DNA from: Macrostomum hystrix
Lineage: Eukaryota; Platyhelminthes; Macrostomidae
NCBI GenBank assembly: GCA_950097015.1
Contig: CATNEN010000029.1
Location: 4,731,501 to 4,795,500, forward strand
DNA length: 64,000 nucleotides
Reading direction: 5' to 3'
Both the position numbers and the translations under genes were made by a program. Below the pieces are notes generated by a model, which was given only the letters and a program-made list of their open reading frames with translations, was not told where the DNA came from and made no database searches. Shown here piece by piece: positions 1-11,640 of this stretch (position 1 is the stretch's first letter; each line of letters starts with the position of its first letter).

Positions 1-99
1 GTTGGCGTGCAGGTGTGTATAAGTTCACGATTTCACTAAACTTTTGGAACTGTTCTAGGATGAAATAGTTTGGAAATGCCGTTTTTATTGGCAGGAAAA

Positions 100-975
100 C
101 TTTAAATACGAATGGGATAGATCGAGGTTGGTATAGATTAGAGATGGGATGGATTCAGGATGGGATAGATCCAGGATGGAATAGATCGAGGATGGGAATA
201 GATCGAGGTTGGGATAGATCGATGATGGGATAGATCTAGGATGGGATGGACCCAGGATGGGATAGATCGAGGATGGGAATAGATCGAGGTTGGGATAGAT
301 CGACCATGGGATAGATCTAGGATGGGATAGATTAGGGATGGGATGGATCGATGATGGGAATAGATCGAGGTTGGGATAGATCGAGGATGGGATAGATCGA
401 GGTTGGGAATAGATCAAGGTTGGGAATAGATCGAGGATGAGAATAGATCGAGGATGGGATAGATTAGGGATGTGATAGATCGAGCATGGGATAGATTAGG
501 GATGGGATAGATCGAGGATGGGATGGATAGATTAGGGATGGGATAGATCGAGGATGGGAATAGATCAAGGTTGGGAATAGATCGAGGATGAGAATAGATC
601 GAGGATGGGATAGATTAGGGATGTGATAGATCGAGGATGGGATAGATTTTGGATGGGATAGATCGAGCATGGGATAGATTAGGGATGGGATAGATCGGGG
701 ATGGGATAGATCGGGGATGGGATAGATTAAGGATGGGATAGATCGGGGTTTGGATCAATCGAGGATGGGATAGATTTTGGATGGGATAGATCGAGCATGG
801 GATAGATTCGGGATGGGATAGATCAGGGATGGGATAGATCAGGAATGGGATAGATCAGGGATGGGATAGATCAGGGGTGGGATAGATCAGGGATGGGATA
901 GATTAGAGATGGGATAGATTGGGGGTGGGATAGATCGAGGATGGAATAGATTAGGGATGAGATAGATCGGGGAAT
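100..975. repeat. Minisatellite, about 16-bp unit
   Basis: Tandem copies of a degenerate unit with core GGGATAGATCGAGGAT. Copies differ at the YRRGG part and some are 17 bp. It lies beyond the last supported exon of the minus-strand Ig-like receptor. The minus strand reads open as a Ser/Pro/Ile-rich peptide, but this is a by-product of the repeat having no stops. Confidence 0.9.
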
Positions 976-1865
976 ATACAAACGTAGGAGTTTTATTTCA
1001 CAGACTATTCAGTTTCGGAATTCGGAAAGCATGCAACATTTGATAAATTGCCTTGTCTTCAACAAAGCTAATTTCAGATTGGAGTGTCCTCAACCTAAAA
1101 TCCCAATCCAGGTCTTGACCTGTTCGGGTCACAAGCGAATCTGACAAGAAAGTAACAAGGAAACGATCCTTAGAGATTTAGCGAAAATACACAGAATTAA
1201 ATTCGTGATTGAAAGCAGCAGATTAAAGCTAAAAGGCAAAAAGGATTAACGATCGACTTAAAGCTAATCTAGTATATCCTAGCCGAGTTAATTAACCTAG
1301 CAAGCATTCCCTTGTTGTGGCACGGGACCGCGCGACCCCAAGAAGGTTCTCACAATGCCCAGTGACCCCGTAAATATGACCAATTAGCCTGATCACTTTT
1401 TTTGCCAATTATAATTCTCTCAGAGTTTCCAGCCCTGAAAAGTACAATCAGAAAGTGTCAATAGGCAAGGATCATGGATTGCAAAGCGGGTTCAGTTCTG
1501 TCAAAGCTTTTACTGTATTTGGGTGTGGCCAGGGCTGCATTATAGTTGGAGCGAAACACGATGACGAGAACCAGGTGTCCCAGTTTGAGTCCAGGTCGAT
1601 TATCAGTTGCTAGGGCATTGCGTCTGTCCCTTTTGACCGCCCTAGCCGCCCAGGTTACTCATGAGTGACGATCGTGACTGACAGCATGCGATAGTTATAA
1701 CAATTTCATAAAATAACTCTTAGCCTACGAAATCAGCTTTGTCACGTAATGATAGGAAATATTTTACCTTTGCCGCTTAAGGCTGGTGAGAGAGATAATT
1801 GACAACTCGAAATTTTGGATTCGGGCAGATGGGGAGTATTTTAATTAATCAGACCAAAAACCTAC
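976..1865. other. Unassigned AT-rich stretch
   Basis: I see no exon, RNA gene or repeat that I can support here. It is probably intron or flank of the minus-strand receptor gene. Confidence 0.4.
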
Positions 1866-1963
1866 CCCAGCGTGTTTTGCTTCGGTTGCCAGGCGACCCA
1901 CCTCGACTGAAGAGGGACTCAAGCTCTCATTGGGCGAGTGAGGAAGACAAAACTGGGAAAAAA
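1866..1963 (-). CDS. Tentative cytoplasmic-tail exon of the receptor
   Basis: 98 bp from acceptor TGCTTTCCACCAG to donor GTAGGT. It is in phase with the transmembrane exon and open, Ser/Pro-rich. There is no family match; supported by phase and splice sites alone. Confidence 0.25.
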
Positions 1964-4900
1964 CTGGTGGAAAGCAAGTTCCCCAGACATCCGTTTAGAG
2001 AGCTGGGAACACAGCATTTTGCAAGGTAGGTGAGAATACGTGCCAGCAATTAAATGATTGATGGCAAAATCTGTGCAATTTTTAATAGTCTACTCTCAGT
2101 GTGAGTACGAAAGTTCTGTGAATCAGGATTTTCGGAGAATCTGTATTATTGGTGAGTCAGGATTTTCGGAGAATCTGTATTATTGGTGAGTCAGGATTTT
2201 CGGAGAATCTGTATTATTGGTGAGTCAGGATTTTCGGTGAATCTGTATTATTGGTGAGTCAGGATTTTCGGTGAATCTGTATTATTGGTGAGTCAGGATT
2301 TTCGGTAAATCTGTATTGTTGGGGAGTCAGGATTTTCGGAGAATCTGTATTATTGGTGAGTCAGGATTTTCGGTGAATCTGTATTGTTGGGGAGTCAGGA
2401 TTTTCGGAGAATCTGTATTATTGGTGAGTCAGGATTTTCGGTGAATCTATATTATTCGTGAGTCAGGATGTTCGCGTCTTAAGGATTTTAACGAATTCTG
2501 GATTTCACCGAGTCGGGACCCGTCAAATTCTCGATGCACCTGAACGCACTGACCTACGGAGGGCGTACACAAGAAAAGAAGGCATTGAAATATGATGAAA
2601 CAAAAAGCTACAGAAATGTGAATAATGCATAGCTCTTGACTCACCTATGTAATGCCTGGCTAGGATGCAGCGAATGCAGAAGCCGATATTCACAGCCAGT
2701 GACACGCCCAGCACCGTCAGGACTCCGATGACGTAATCAGGCTTGGCAAAGCGGAGCACTGCAGGGAGGCGGTGGGGTGGGTGGCATGGCGATGAGGCTG
2801 TGCTGTTGAGCTACAAAAAACTGGAGGCAGGTTCTGAGCATAATCTTGCAAAGCAAATATTTGCACATTTTTCTTCTGCTTTTAGACAGGATTTTTCTTC
2901 AAACGAATAGTTAAAGATCCAATGAAAACTGGCGTCTCACGCTGTGCTCAACAAGACTGAAATTTGCCAATTTTGAGCAGTAACTACTCAGCCTGGCACC
3001 TTGAGTGTTGCGCTTGGCTTGTCAGTGGACTCAAAGAGTTCTCAGTTAATGGAGTGACTAAGCAAGCAAGACTGGCGCATGATAATATTGTTATATAGCC
3101 AGTGGAGTATTGAGTAGTGAAATTAACAAAATTACAAATGGTAACTTCGGCTGAGCATTTCACTCAGACAAGTTTAAAGACTATTGTTAACAACAGAGAC
3201 CCATAGTACTATAGTAACCCATTGCATACTGCATCTCCAGCACGTATCTAGAATTTTTTATTTTAGCTATAAATACTGCCCACACTGATTATCGATCTGA
3301 TTGTCTAGTATTCGATATACTAATATAGTAATCGATATATTGATCTAGTAATCGATATATTGATATAGTAATCGATATATTGATATAGTAATCGATATAT
3401 TGATATAGTAATCGATATATTGATATAGTAATCGATATATTGATCTAGTAATCGATATATTGATATAGTAATCGATATATTGATCTAGTAATCGATATAT
3501 TGATATAGTAATCGATATATTGATATAGTAATCGATATATTGATATAGTAATCGATATATTGATCTAGTAATCGATATATTGATCTAGTAATCGATATAT
3601 TGATATAGTAATCGATATTTTGATCTAGTAATCGATATTTTGATCTAGTAATCGATATTTTGATCTAGTAATCGATATATTGATATAGTAGTCGATATAT
3701 TAATATAGTAGTCGTTATTTCGATCTAGTAACCAATATATTGATCTAGTAACCGATATATTGATCTAGTAACCGATATATTGATCTAGTAACCGATATAT
3801 TGATCTAGTAACCGATATATTAATCTAGTTATCGTTATTTCGATCTAGTAACCGATATATTGATCTAGTAACCGATTTGTTGATCTAGTTACCGATATAT
3901 TGATCTTATTGATCTAGTAACCGATTTATTGATCTAGTAACCGATTTGTTGATCTAGTAACCGATTTGTTGATCTAGTAACCGATTTGTTGATCTAGTAA
4001 CCGATTTGTTGATCTAGTAACCGATTTGTTGATCTAGTAACCGATTTGTTGATCTAGTAACCGATTTGTTGATCTAGTAACCGATTTGTTGATCTAGTAA
4101 ACGATATATTGATATAGTAACCGATTTTTTCATCTAGTAACCGATTTATTGATCTAGTAACCGATTTTTTCATCTAGTAACCGATTTATTGATCTAGTAA
4201 CCGATTTATTGATCTAGTAACCGATTTGTTGATCTAGTAACCGATTTATTGATCTAGTAACCGATTTGTTGATCTAGTAACCGATTTGTTGATCTAGTAA
4301 CCGATTTGTTGATCTAGTAACCGATTTGTTGATCTAGTAACCGATTTGTTGATCTAGTAAACGATATATTGATATAGTAACCGATTTTTTCATATAGTAA
4401 CCGATTTATTGATCTAGCAATCGATATATTAACCTAGTAATCGATATTTTGATATGATAACGTCTATATTGATCTAGTAGTTAACGTGATGGTCTAATAA
4501 TTGATATATTGATGTAGTAATTTATCTGATCATAAAATAGTGGATCTGTTCTTTGTTTTTTTGCAAGCATTCTTGCTTCTAGCACTAGTGTCATATTCCA
4601 ATGTTTATCTCGACAAGCTATTAATGTGAGCAGTGCCGGTCAGAGCATGGATACTCAAAAGAGCTCACAGTTATTATCTCGTTCAGCAATGTCATCAGCA
4701 GCCGGCTGCACTCCCAGCCATCCGTTCTGGCCGAAGCGTTCAGGTGCAGCGCGGGTTGTAGCCACATTCATGACCGTTGGACTGCCATTGCCTGATGGAA
4801 TAAAAGCATGGGGATTTCAAGGTAAATCCGTTAAAAAAATAACATGATTATTCTAACTCGTTAGAAATGCCGCAACAGAAATTTTCCGGTACAATTGTAA

Positions 4901-7129
4901 GATTAATAGGGATTTTAGCCCAGTGATTTGAGCGTCGGAATCGCGACTTGAAGTACGGGGGTTCGATTCCCGATTCCACTGGAACAATCTGTGTCCTTTA
5001 GCAATACAATTAACTCTGCATTACTCCACACACCTTAGTTGACTAATTTTTAACCAATAATCCGGTTGTGAATTGCAGTGCTACAGGCGCTTGCTAGTCA
5101 CTGTACTAGTTTCCGCTGAACTATTGAAGCTGGCTTCCTGTCTACTGAAGAACCTCTGCATCCTGTCTTGATAATTATTGAAAAGAAGTTACCGTACAAT
5201 AGCAAAATACTTGCCAATTAGATTTCATACTAGCAGTACCAGACTGTCAGACACAACTAACTGCTTTATGAGGCTAAAATTAAATTAATTTCAATAATAT
5301 TTTCCACACTAACGCGGGAATACCACAGTTAAACCTAACACCTGTGTGCGGTCGGTACCACGGCAACCGTCTTTAGGTTGAAAGCGAAATGCAGCCAATA
5401 GATTAACCTGTCTCTATCACTTTCTGGTGTCTATTCATTTATTCGTAGGTAAGCGAGAAATGTCTATTGGGCGAGGGCCATAATGCAATACCTGCGGGCA
5501 CAGACACGCGCGCAGGTGAGCACTTATTTTATAACTCATTAAACCCCTGTCTAAATGGCTCAGAAAAAAAACACATTTCACTTTATAGCCAGCCTGCATG
5601 AGTTTAGTCATGAACTCACCTCTCTATGCAACCCCCCCCTAAGCAGCTGAATTGAATTCTCATTGCCATCATTTAAGAGCTTAAGTGAAAAAAACTTATA
5701 ATACCAAGCTTAGATAGAAGAATGCTTGTGAAGTGGGCCTACTAAGCTAGCTGAGCACTTTCGCTACAATTCGAGCTTCAACTGGTTAGAATATAATTAA
5801 ACATTTTTGTGCCTTAAAAACTGATTTACTCACGAGTAAGTATATCATTTTTTTATATATTCTGCCATTCTTGGTAACGCAAAAAAAAATTAATTTTGAA
5901 CTCCACACTTCCTGACATTATGGATTTCAGGCCGAAGCAATACCATTTGGAAACTTATTGTGGCTTATTGTAAAAACCTACGAGCGGAAAGGAGCCTACA
6001 AAAACCAGCGAGTTCCATACGGAAACCACCAGAATTCCCTACGGAGACCACACGAGTTCCATACGGAAACCACACGAGTTCCATACGGAAACCACACGAG
6101 TTCCATACTGAAACCACACGAGTTCCATACGGAAACCATCCGAGTTCCATACGGAAACCATTCGAGTTCCATACTGAAACCACACGAGTTCCATACGGAA
6201 ACCACCAGAATTCCCTACGGAGACCACACGAGCTCCATACGGAAACCACACGAGTTCCATACGGAGACCACACGAGTTCCCTACGGAAACCACACGAGAT
6301 CCATACGGAAACCACCAGAATTCCCTACGGAGACCACACGAGCTCCATACGGAAACCACCAGAATTCCCTACGGAGACCACACGAGCTCCATACGAAAAC
6401 CACCAGAATTCCATACGGAGACCACACGAGCTCCATACGGAAACCACACGAGTTCTATCTGGAAACCACACGAGTTCTATCTGGAAACCACACGAGTTCT
6501 ATCTGGAAACCACACGAGTTCTATCTGGAAACCACACGAGTTCTATCTGGAAACCATACGAGTTCTATCTGGAAACCATACGAGTTCTATCTGGAAACCT
6601 TCTCTGGCGCCAGCCACCTCCGTTCCAGAGGTGATTTCGGCTGCGGCATCGACGCCACCAACAATGCGGTCAGCCGCTGTTGTCTCCGCCAGCTGGATCG
6701 AGGTCGGCGGCGGCGGCTGCGGCGTCGTGACAACCAGGTACTGCCCGAAGGCTGCCGTGGCGCTGACCGCGCCGCGGAATTTGCAGTACCAGGCCCCAGC
6801 CAGCGCAGCCTGCCGGGTGTCAATGACCAGCCGGATCGTCTTGGAGCTTGGCGGATTCAGCAGCTTCTGGCAGCTGACGCTGTCGCTATTCAGCAGTGGG
6901 TGCATCACATGACAGTAGCCGTCGCGGAAGGCGCAGAGCGGGCTGCAGTCGCCGAAGCAGGCGACATCTCCACCCAGCACTGGACAGTGGAATTGGATTT
7001 TATGATCGTCGGCATCGCCAGGAATGCCCGACACCTCGCAGCTCAGGCTGATGAGGTAGCCGGTGACGTTGACTCGCATCCGGACATCGATGCCGCCGCC
7101 ACTGTCTGACAATGTCAGGCCTTCGGACA
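1866..7129 (-). CDS. Single-pass receptor with Ig-like ectodomain (partial, spliced)
   Basis: Minus-strand exons at 6599-7129, 4669-4791, 2645-2758 and tentatively 1866-1963. The upstream (N-terminal) exons and the end of the gene are not identified. The ectodomain exon is Cys-rich, has a potential N-glycosylation site (NVTG) and ends its folded part with AGAWYCKFRG, the typical end of an Ig-like domain where Trp-Tyr-Cys follows a strand. A Thr/Pro linker follows, then a linker exon, then a hydrophobic span (YVIGVLTVLGVSLAVNIGF) with Cys/Arg on its cytoplasmic side. All junction phases agree (1/1 at each of the first three exons). The introns hold the 20-bp, 34-bp and 22-bp arrays and a SINE. 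I infer a type I surface receptor or adhesion protein; ligand and signalling are unknown. The exon calls rest on splice consensus only. Confidence 0.55.
2115..2472. repeat. 34-bp minisatellite, about 10 copies
   Basis: Unit 34 bp, containing GGTGAGTCAGGATTTTCGGA followed by GAATCTGTATTATT. Copies are nearly identical. Each plus-strand unit carries GGTGAGT, a perfect splice-donor consensus. The array lies in an intron of the minus-strand receptor. Confidence 0.95.
2645..2758 (-). CDS. Transmembrane exon of the receptor
   Basis: 114 bp between acceptor CCTGCAG and a strong donor GTGAGTCAAG. It encodes a membrane span (YVIGVLTVLGVSLAVNIGF) followed by CIRCILARHYI, a typical stop-transfer end. 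The phase is compatible with the linker exon or directly with the Ig-like exon, so exon skipping would also preserve frame. Confidence 0.55.
2765..3295. other. Intron sequence, no feature seen
   Basis: AT-rich sequence between the transmembrane exon and the 20-bp array. I see no coding or repeat signal. Confidence 0.4.
3298..4512. repeat. 20-bp minisatellite, about 60 copies in two variant blocks
   Basis: Unit TGATATAGTAATCGATATAT in the first half (about 3300-3720), changing to TGATCTAGTAACCGATTTGT in the second (about 3730-4370). Junction copies are mixed and the ends degenerate. Each early unit holds the palindrome ATCGAT. Intronic in the Ig-like receptor. Confidence 0.97.
4669..4791 (-). 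CDS. Juxtamembrane linker exon of the receptor
   Basis: 123 bp between acceptor TTTATTCCATCAG and donor GTGAGC. It starts with two bases and ends with one, which fits both neighbours. It encodes about 40 hydrophilic residues (NGSPTVMNVATTRAAPERFG and on). A GC-rich open stretch reads on the plus strand too, but only the minus reading has splice sites. Confidence 0.45.
4914..5035 (+). mobile_element. SINE-1 copy, tRNA-derived (truncated)
   Basis: A tRNA-like head with a B box (GGTTCGATTCC), followed by the conserved family body (CCACTGGAACAAT, then a TCCTTTAGCAA block). The same family occurs at 12170-12337, 32395-32637, 34598-34780 and 56245-56485, which shows it is dispersed. It lacks the 3' part with CAGTCCATGGACTG. 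Confidence 0.7.
5036..5990. other. Intron sequence, no feature seen
   Basis: Mixed-composition spacer between the SINE copy and the 22-bp array. I see nothing I can name. Confidence 0.35.
5995..6598. repeat. 22-bp minisatellite, array A
   Basis: Unit core GAGTTCCATACGGAAACC plus 4 bp, with variants (TTCCCTACGGAGACC; TTCTATCTGGAAACC near the end). It ends exactly at the splice donor of the Ig-like exon. The same family restarts on the other side of that exon at 7195. The array is open in several frames on both strands, but I do not read it as coding. Confidence 0.97.
6599..7129 (-). CDS. Ig-like ectodomain exon of the receptor
   Basis: 531 bp, GC-rich between AT-rich repeats. Acceptor CCATTTTTCAG; the exon opens with two bases completing a codon. 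It encodes about 176 residues with eight or more Cys, the AGAWYCKFRG Ig signature and a Pro/Thr-rich tail. The donor GTTTCC is the first bases of the adjoining 22-bp repeat array. The donor is weak but gives the correct phase. Confidence 0.6.
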
Positions 7130-7194
7130 CTGAAAAATGGAATTTTGTTATTTTGTTGTCGATTCTAATTTCTATTTTCGGTCTTATTTGAAAA

Positions 7195-7572
7195 AATCGG
7201 GAGTTCCATACGGAAGCCACCCGAGTTCCATACGGAAACCATCAGAGTTCCATACGGAAACCATCCGAGTTCCATACGGAAACCATCCGAGTTCCATACG
7301 GAAACCATTCGAGTTCCATACGGAAACCATTCGAGTTCCATACGGAAACCATCCGAGTTCCATACGGAAACCACCCGAGTTCCATACGGAAACCATCCGA
7401 GTTCCTTACGGAACCATCCGAGTTCCATACGGAAACCATCCGAGTTCCATACGGAAACCATCCGAGTTCCATACGGAAACCACCCGAGTTCCATACGGAA
7501 ACCACCCGAGTTCCATACGGAAACCATCCGAGTTCCATACGGAAACCATCCGAGTTCCATACGGAAACCATA
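7195..7572. repeat. 22-bp minisatellite, array B
   Basis: About 17 copies of the unit seen in array A (GAGTTCCATACGGAAACC plus CATCC/CACCC). More homogeneous than array A. It lies upstream of the Ig-like exon on the minus strand. Confidence 0.97.
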
Positions 7573-8570
7573 TTGTGTCCTTGAGCAAGACAGTTAATTG
7601 TTGAGTCCGATCAGTTGGCTTAGAAATTAGTCCATGGACTTAACAGCCGCAAGCAACTTTATGTTGCCTTGCGCAACATTTCTATTCTGCATTTTTTTCT
7701 TTTGTAGTTTTTGTTATAATTTTTTTAGTCTGGGAAGTCACTTTCTTAGAAAAACTATTTACCTATTTCGAAAATTGATTTTATTGAAGATTGATTCATT
7801 ATGTCTTATAAAATCTATTAAAGAGAATAAAAATGAAACCATCCATCTTTTCCATACATTATTTCCTGCTTGGCACATGTGACTTCCAGGAAGTCCATCC
7901 AACAATGAGTCATGCATAATTGCAGGAAATAATTTAATAGACTCAAACTTTGGACTCAAACAAAGAAATCTCTTCGTTTCTTTTAGAATCATTTTGTGGC
8001 ACAGGAAAAATAATAGTCGCTTAGTAACAACACTATGGGAAGCTACGGGTGGCTATGGAAGATTTCTTCAACCGATTGGAAAAACTGACGAGGCGACAAA
8101 TTTCATTAGCGGCGTCGGCATCGGTTGCTAAGGTGGAGTTTGAGCACATGAATGCGTGCTCAATATTTACTCCCTATGATATTTTATTGGATTCTATTGT
8201 AGAATTACTCTTGTGTTTTTTAATAAGATTTTTGTCTATGAATAATGTCATAAACATAAAATAGACATAAAATAATGTCTATGAACAAGCTAAATAAAAA
8301 AGCACCTTAATAAACAGTCCGAGCTGTTCTTCTATGAAAAAGTTTCACAACGTGTTTAAACTTAGGTGATTCACACCTCTACGCTCGTATGTGCTTGCCT
8401 ATCGTATAAAAACTGTATTGTATAGGCAGGTAATAAACTGTTTTATTACAAGCTAGACCAGAGTTGCACAGCTGAATCAGCGCATTGTGCCCGATGACTG
8501 TCCGACATGGCGTGGGATCTCACCGCGACTGCCTGCTGTGACCACTGAGGTAGGAGGTGAGTGTGCTTAG
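7573..8570. other. AT-rich spacer, no supported gene
   Basis: Short open frames occur on both strands near 7634-8264, but with no splice or domain support. Probably intron or intergenic. Confidence 0.35.
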
Positions 8571-8574
8571 GGAA

Positions 8575-9497
8575 TTCTGGGAAGCTAATGACTCCTGCAC
8601 TCACTGACTCTACCTGTACCCATATCTGACTCTATACCTGTCCCTTAACTGACTCTATACCTGTACCCTTAACTGACTCTATACCTGTCCCTTTACTGAC
8701 TCTATACCTGTCCCTTAACTGACTCTATACCTGTCCCTTTACTGACTCTATACCTGTCCCTTTACTGACTCTATACCTGTACCCTTATCTGACTCTATAC
8801 CTGTACCCATATCTGACTCTATACCTGTACCCTTATCTGACTCTATACCTGTACCCTTATCTGACTCTATACCTGTCCCTTATCTGACTCTATACCTGTA
8901 CCCTTATCTGACTCTATACCTGTACCCTTATCTGACTCTATACCTGTACCCTTATCTGACTCTATACCTGTACCCTTATCTGACTCTATACCTGTCCCTT
9001 TACTGACTCTATACCTGTCCCTTTACTGACTCTATACCTGTCCCTTTACTGACTCTATACCTGTCCCTTTACTGACTCTATACCTGTCCCTTTACTGACT
9101 CTATACCTGTCCCTTTACTGACTCTATACCTGTACCCTTATCTGACTCTATACCTGTCCCTTTACTGACTCTATACCTGTCCCTTTACTGACTCTATACC
9201 TGTCCCTTTACTGACTCTATACCTGTCCCTTTACTGACTCTATACCTGTCCCTTTACTGACTCTATACCTGTCCCTTTACTGACTCTATACCTGTCCCTT
9301 TACTGACTCTATACCTGTACCCTTATCTGACTCTATACCTGTCCCTTTACTGACTCTATACCTGTCCCTTTACTGACTCTATACCTGTCCCTTTACTGAC
9401 TCTATACCTGTCCCTTTACTGACTCTATACCTGTCCCTTTACTGACTCTATACCTGTCCCTTTACTGACTCTATACCTGTACCCTTAACTGACTCCA
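8575..9497. repeat. 23/24-bp minisatellite, about 39 copies
   Basis: Unit core CTGACTCTATACCTGTCCCT plus TTA, alternating with a 24-bp variant containing CTGTACCCTTAT. The two variants occur in blocks, suggesting local amplification of sub-arrays. Confidence 0.97.
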
Positions 9498-9527
9498 CGA
9501 TTAGCTAAGAAAGTAAATTCGGGTAGG

Positions 9528-9582
9528 TGTGACGGCCACAAGTCCGCGGACTGAACAGATGTACACAGCTTTTAGAAGCGCA
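9528..9582 (+). mobile_element. SINE-1 3' fragment
   Basis: Sequence around AGTCCGCGGACTGAACAG and TACACAGC matches the diverged 3' part of the SINE-1 copy at 56245-56485. The head is absent. Confidence 0.5.
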
Positions 9583-9962
9583 AGGCAATCGCTACGGCTG
9601 TGCCACCATGCGAATCAATAAAGTTTTTAGTTTTAGTAAAAATTATTTCCTCCTTGAGTTTTGGAACAGAAATGCCCCTGATTGACCACTAAGGGTTTAG
9701 TATGGTAATCTAGTTCGTAGCTCGTAGCAATCGCTTTCTTGGGCAGTGACGAATTTTCAGGCAAAAAAGGCATTTAAAAAATTATAAACTTTTAAAGTGG
9801 TTTTAAAATTAATCGGGCAAAATTAAACACTTTGGCCTTGGCTACTAAATTAATACTGATAGTATAAAATAGTGATGACCGATTTTCATCTTTGGTCTTT
9901 CGTTACAGTCTGCTACAGGCGGCAAAGCTCTGAACTCAGCTTTATAGGTTGAGTAACTGGCT

Positions 9963-10008
<46 letters not shown>

Positions 10009-10317
10009 GAGTCACCTGGGTAGCTATAGCTATAAACTAAGCTAAACTAATGCTTTATTTATTATAATAAGCCATTTCTTAAGAACCACTGCCTCCAACT
10101 AAACCTCAAAAAACTCTTTGGAGGCTAATTATGCAGAAAAGGAAGCAAGAGTCGGGTTCCACTTTTGCTTTTTTCAGTCGCTGATGCTTAGTCAACTCAC
10201 TCAGCAGGGCATGCTGCTCTAAAAGATAATGTAAAGAAAAAGAAAAAAGGTGAGACCGCAGGTTTCCATGTGGCTTTTAGGAGTACTAAAATTTAAATTT
10301 GTGCTGCAAACCGGTGA
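9583..10317. repeat. Spacer with (AGC)n microsatellite
   Basis: About 14 AGC triplets at 9965-10007 inside otherwise featureless AT-rich DNA. No open frame with support runs through it. Confidence 0.8.
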
Positions 10318-11640
10318 GAGTCATAACTGATTGGTAATGTCTGATGGGTAACAACTGATGGGTATATTAATAATAATAATTGCAGGAGGGCAGCGGGCAA
10401 TGGCACACCATTTGGTGACACTAGACCCGCAGCCAGCGAGGAGGCAATTCTGCCCATTTCGCTGACTCCTGAGCACACACGCACACAGATACTTTACGCA
10501 GGCACACGCTCACACAGGTGTGTACATCTGCCCTGACTTTCTCATCTTCATGCAGTGTACATTCTCACTGTGCCTTGGAGGTTGGCCCTCAAGGCCGTAA
10601 ACTGCATGACAAGCCCCCAAGCCTTCTCTCCGCGGCTGCGCCCCAAATGAATGTGGCCGCGCCGCGGAATCGAACTCAGGGACCTTGGTGCGAGAGGCAA
10701 ACGCGTTAGAGCAGTCTGCCACTCACCCCCAACTGATGGGTAAAAAAATGGGTAATGGCTGATGGGTAATAACTGATGGGTAATAACTGATGGGTAATAA
10801 CTGATGGGTAATAGTGATGGGTAATAACTGATGGGTAATAACTGATGGGTAATAGCTGATTGGGTAATAACTGATGGGTAATAACTGATGGGTAATAACT
10901 GATGGGTAATAACTGATGGGTAATAACTGATGGGTAATAACTGATGGGTAATAACTGATGGGTAATAACTGATGGGTAATAGCTGATTGGGTAATAACTG
11001 ATGGGTAATAACTGATGGGTAATAGCTGATTGGGTAATAACTGATGGGTAATAACTGATGGGTAATAACTGATGGGTAATAACTGATGGGTAATAACTGA
11101 TGGGTAATAACTGATGGGTAATAGCTGATTGGGTAATAACTGATGGGTAATAACTGATGGGTAATAGCTGATTGGGTAATAACTGATGGGTAATAACTGA
11201 TGGGTAATAACTGATGGGTAATAACTGATGGGTAATAACTGATGGGTAATAACTGATGGGTAATAACTGATGGGTAATAACTGATGGGTAATAACTGATG
11301 GGTAATAACTGATGGGTAATAACTGATGGGTAATAACTGATGGGTAATAGCTGATTGGGTAATAACTGATGGGTAATAACTGATGGGTAATAACTGATGG
11401 GTAATAGTGATGGGTAATAGTGATGGGTAATAACTGATGGGTAATAGCTGATTGGGTAATGACTGATGGGTAATAACTGATGGGTAATAACTGATGGGTA
11501 ATAACTGATGGGTAATAACTGATGGGTAATAACTGATGGGTAATAACTGATGGGTAATAGCTGATGGGTAATAACTGATGGGTAATAACTGATGGGTAAT
11601 AACTGATGGGTAATAACTGATGGGTATTAACTGAATCAGT
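10318..11640. repeat. 14-bp minisatellite, about 65 copies, split by a SINE
   Basis: Unit GGTAATAACTGATG with GGTAATAGCTGATTG variants. A few units sit at 10318-10365 and the rest at 10733-11640. The SINE-2 copy at 10366-10732 separates the two parts, so it inserted into an existing array. Confidence 0.95.
10366..10732 (-). mobile_element. SINE-2 copy, tRNA-derived, full length
   Basis: Read on the minus strand: a tRNA-like head (GTGGCAGACTGCTCTAACGC, then a B box GAGTTCGATTCC), a GC-rich body and an (ATT)n tail at 10366-10380. A second copy lies at 34846-35151 with about 85-90% identity by eye. It is inserted within the 14-bp array. Confidence 0.8.

Noticed and set aside
3298-4512. CRISPR-like array of regular repeats
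   Set aside because: Units are contiguous with no unique spacers, and the context is eukaryotic.
4626-4847. 73-codon plus-strand gene
   Set aside because: The minus strand of the same block has a good acceptor, donor and matching phases as a receptor exon.
4914-5035. Functional tRNA gene
   Set aside because: Has a B box but degenerate arms and a conserved non-tRNA tail shared with other copies, so it is a SINE.
5958-7109. 383-codon plus frame mixing repeat peptide and a unique part
   Set aside because: The unique part is the antisense of the Ig-like exon; the rest is 22-bp repeat.
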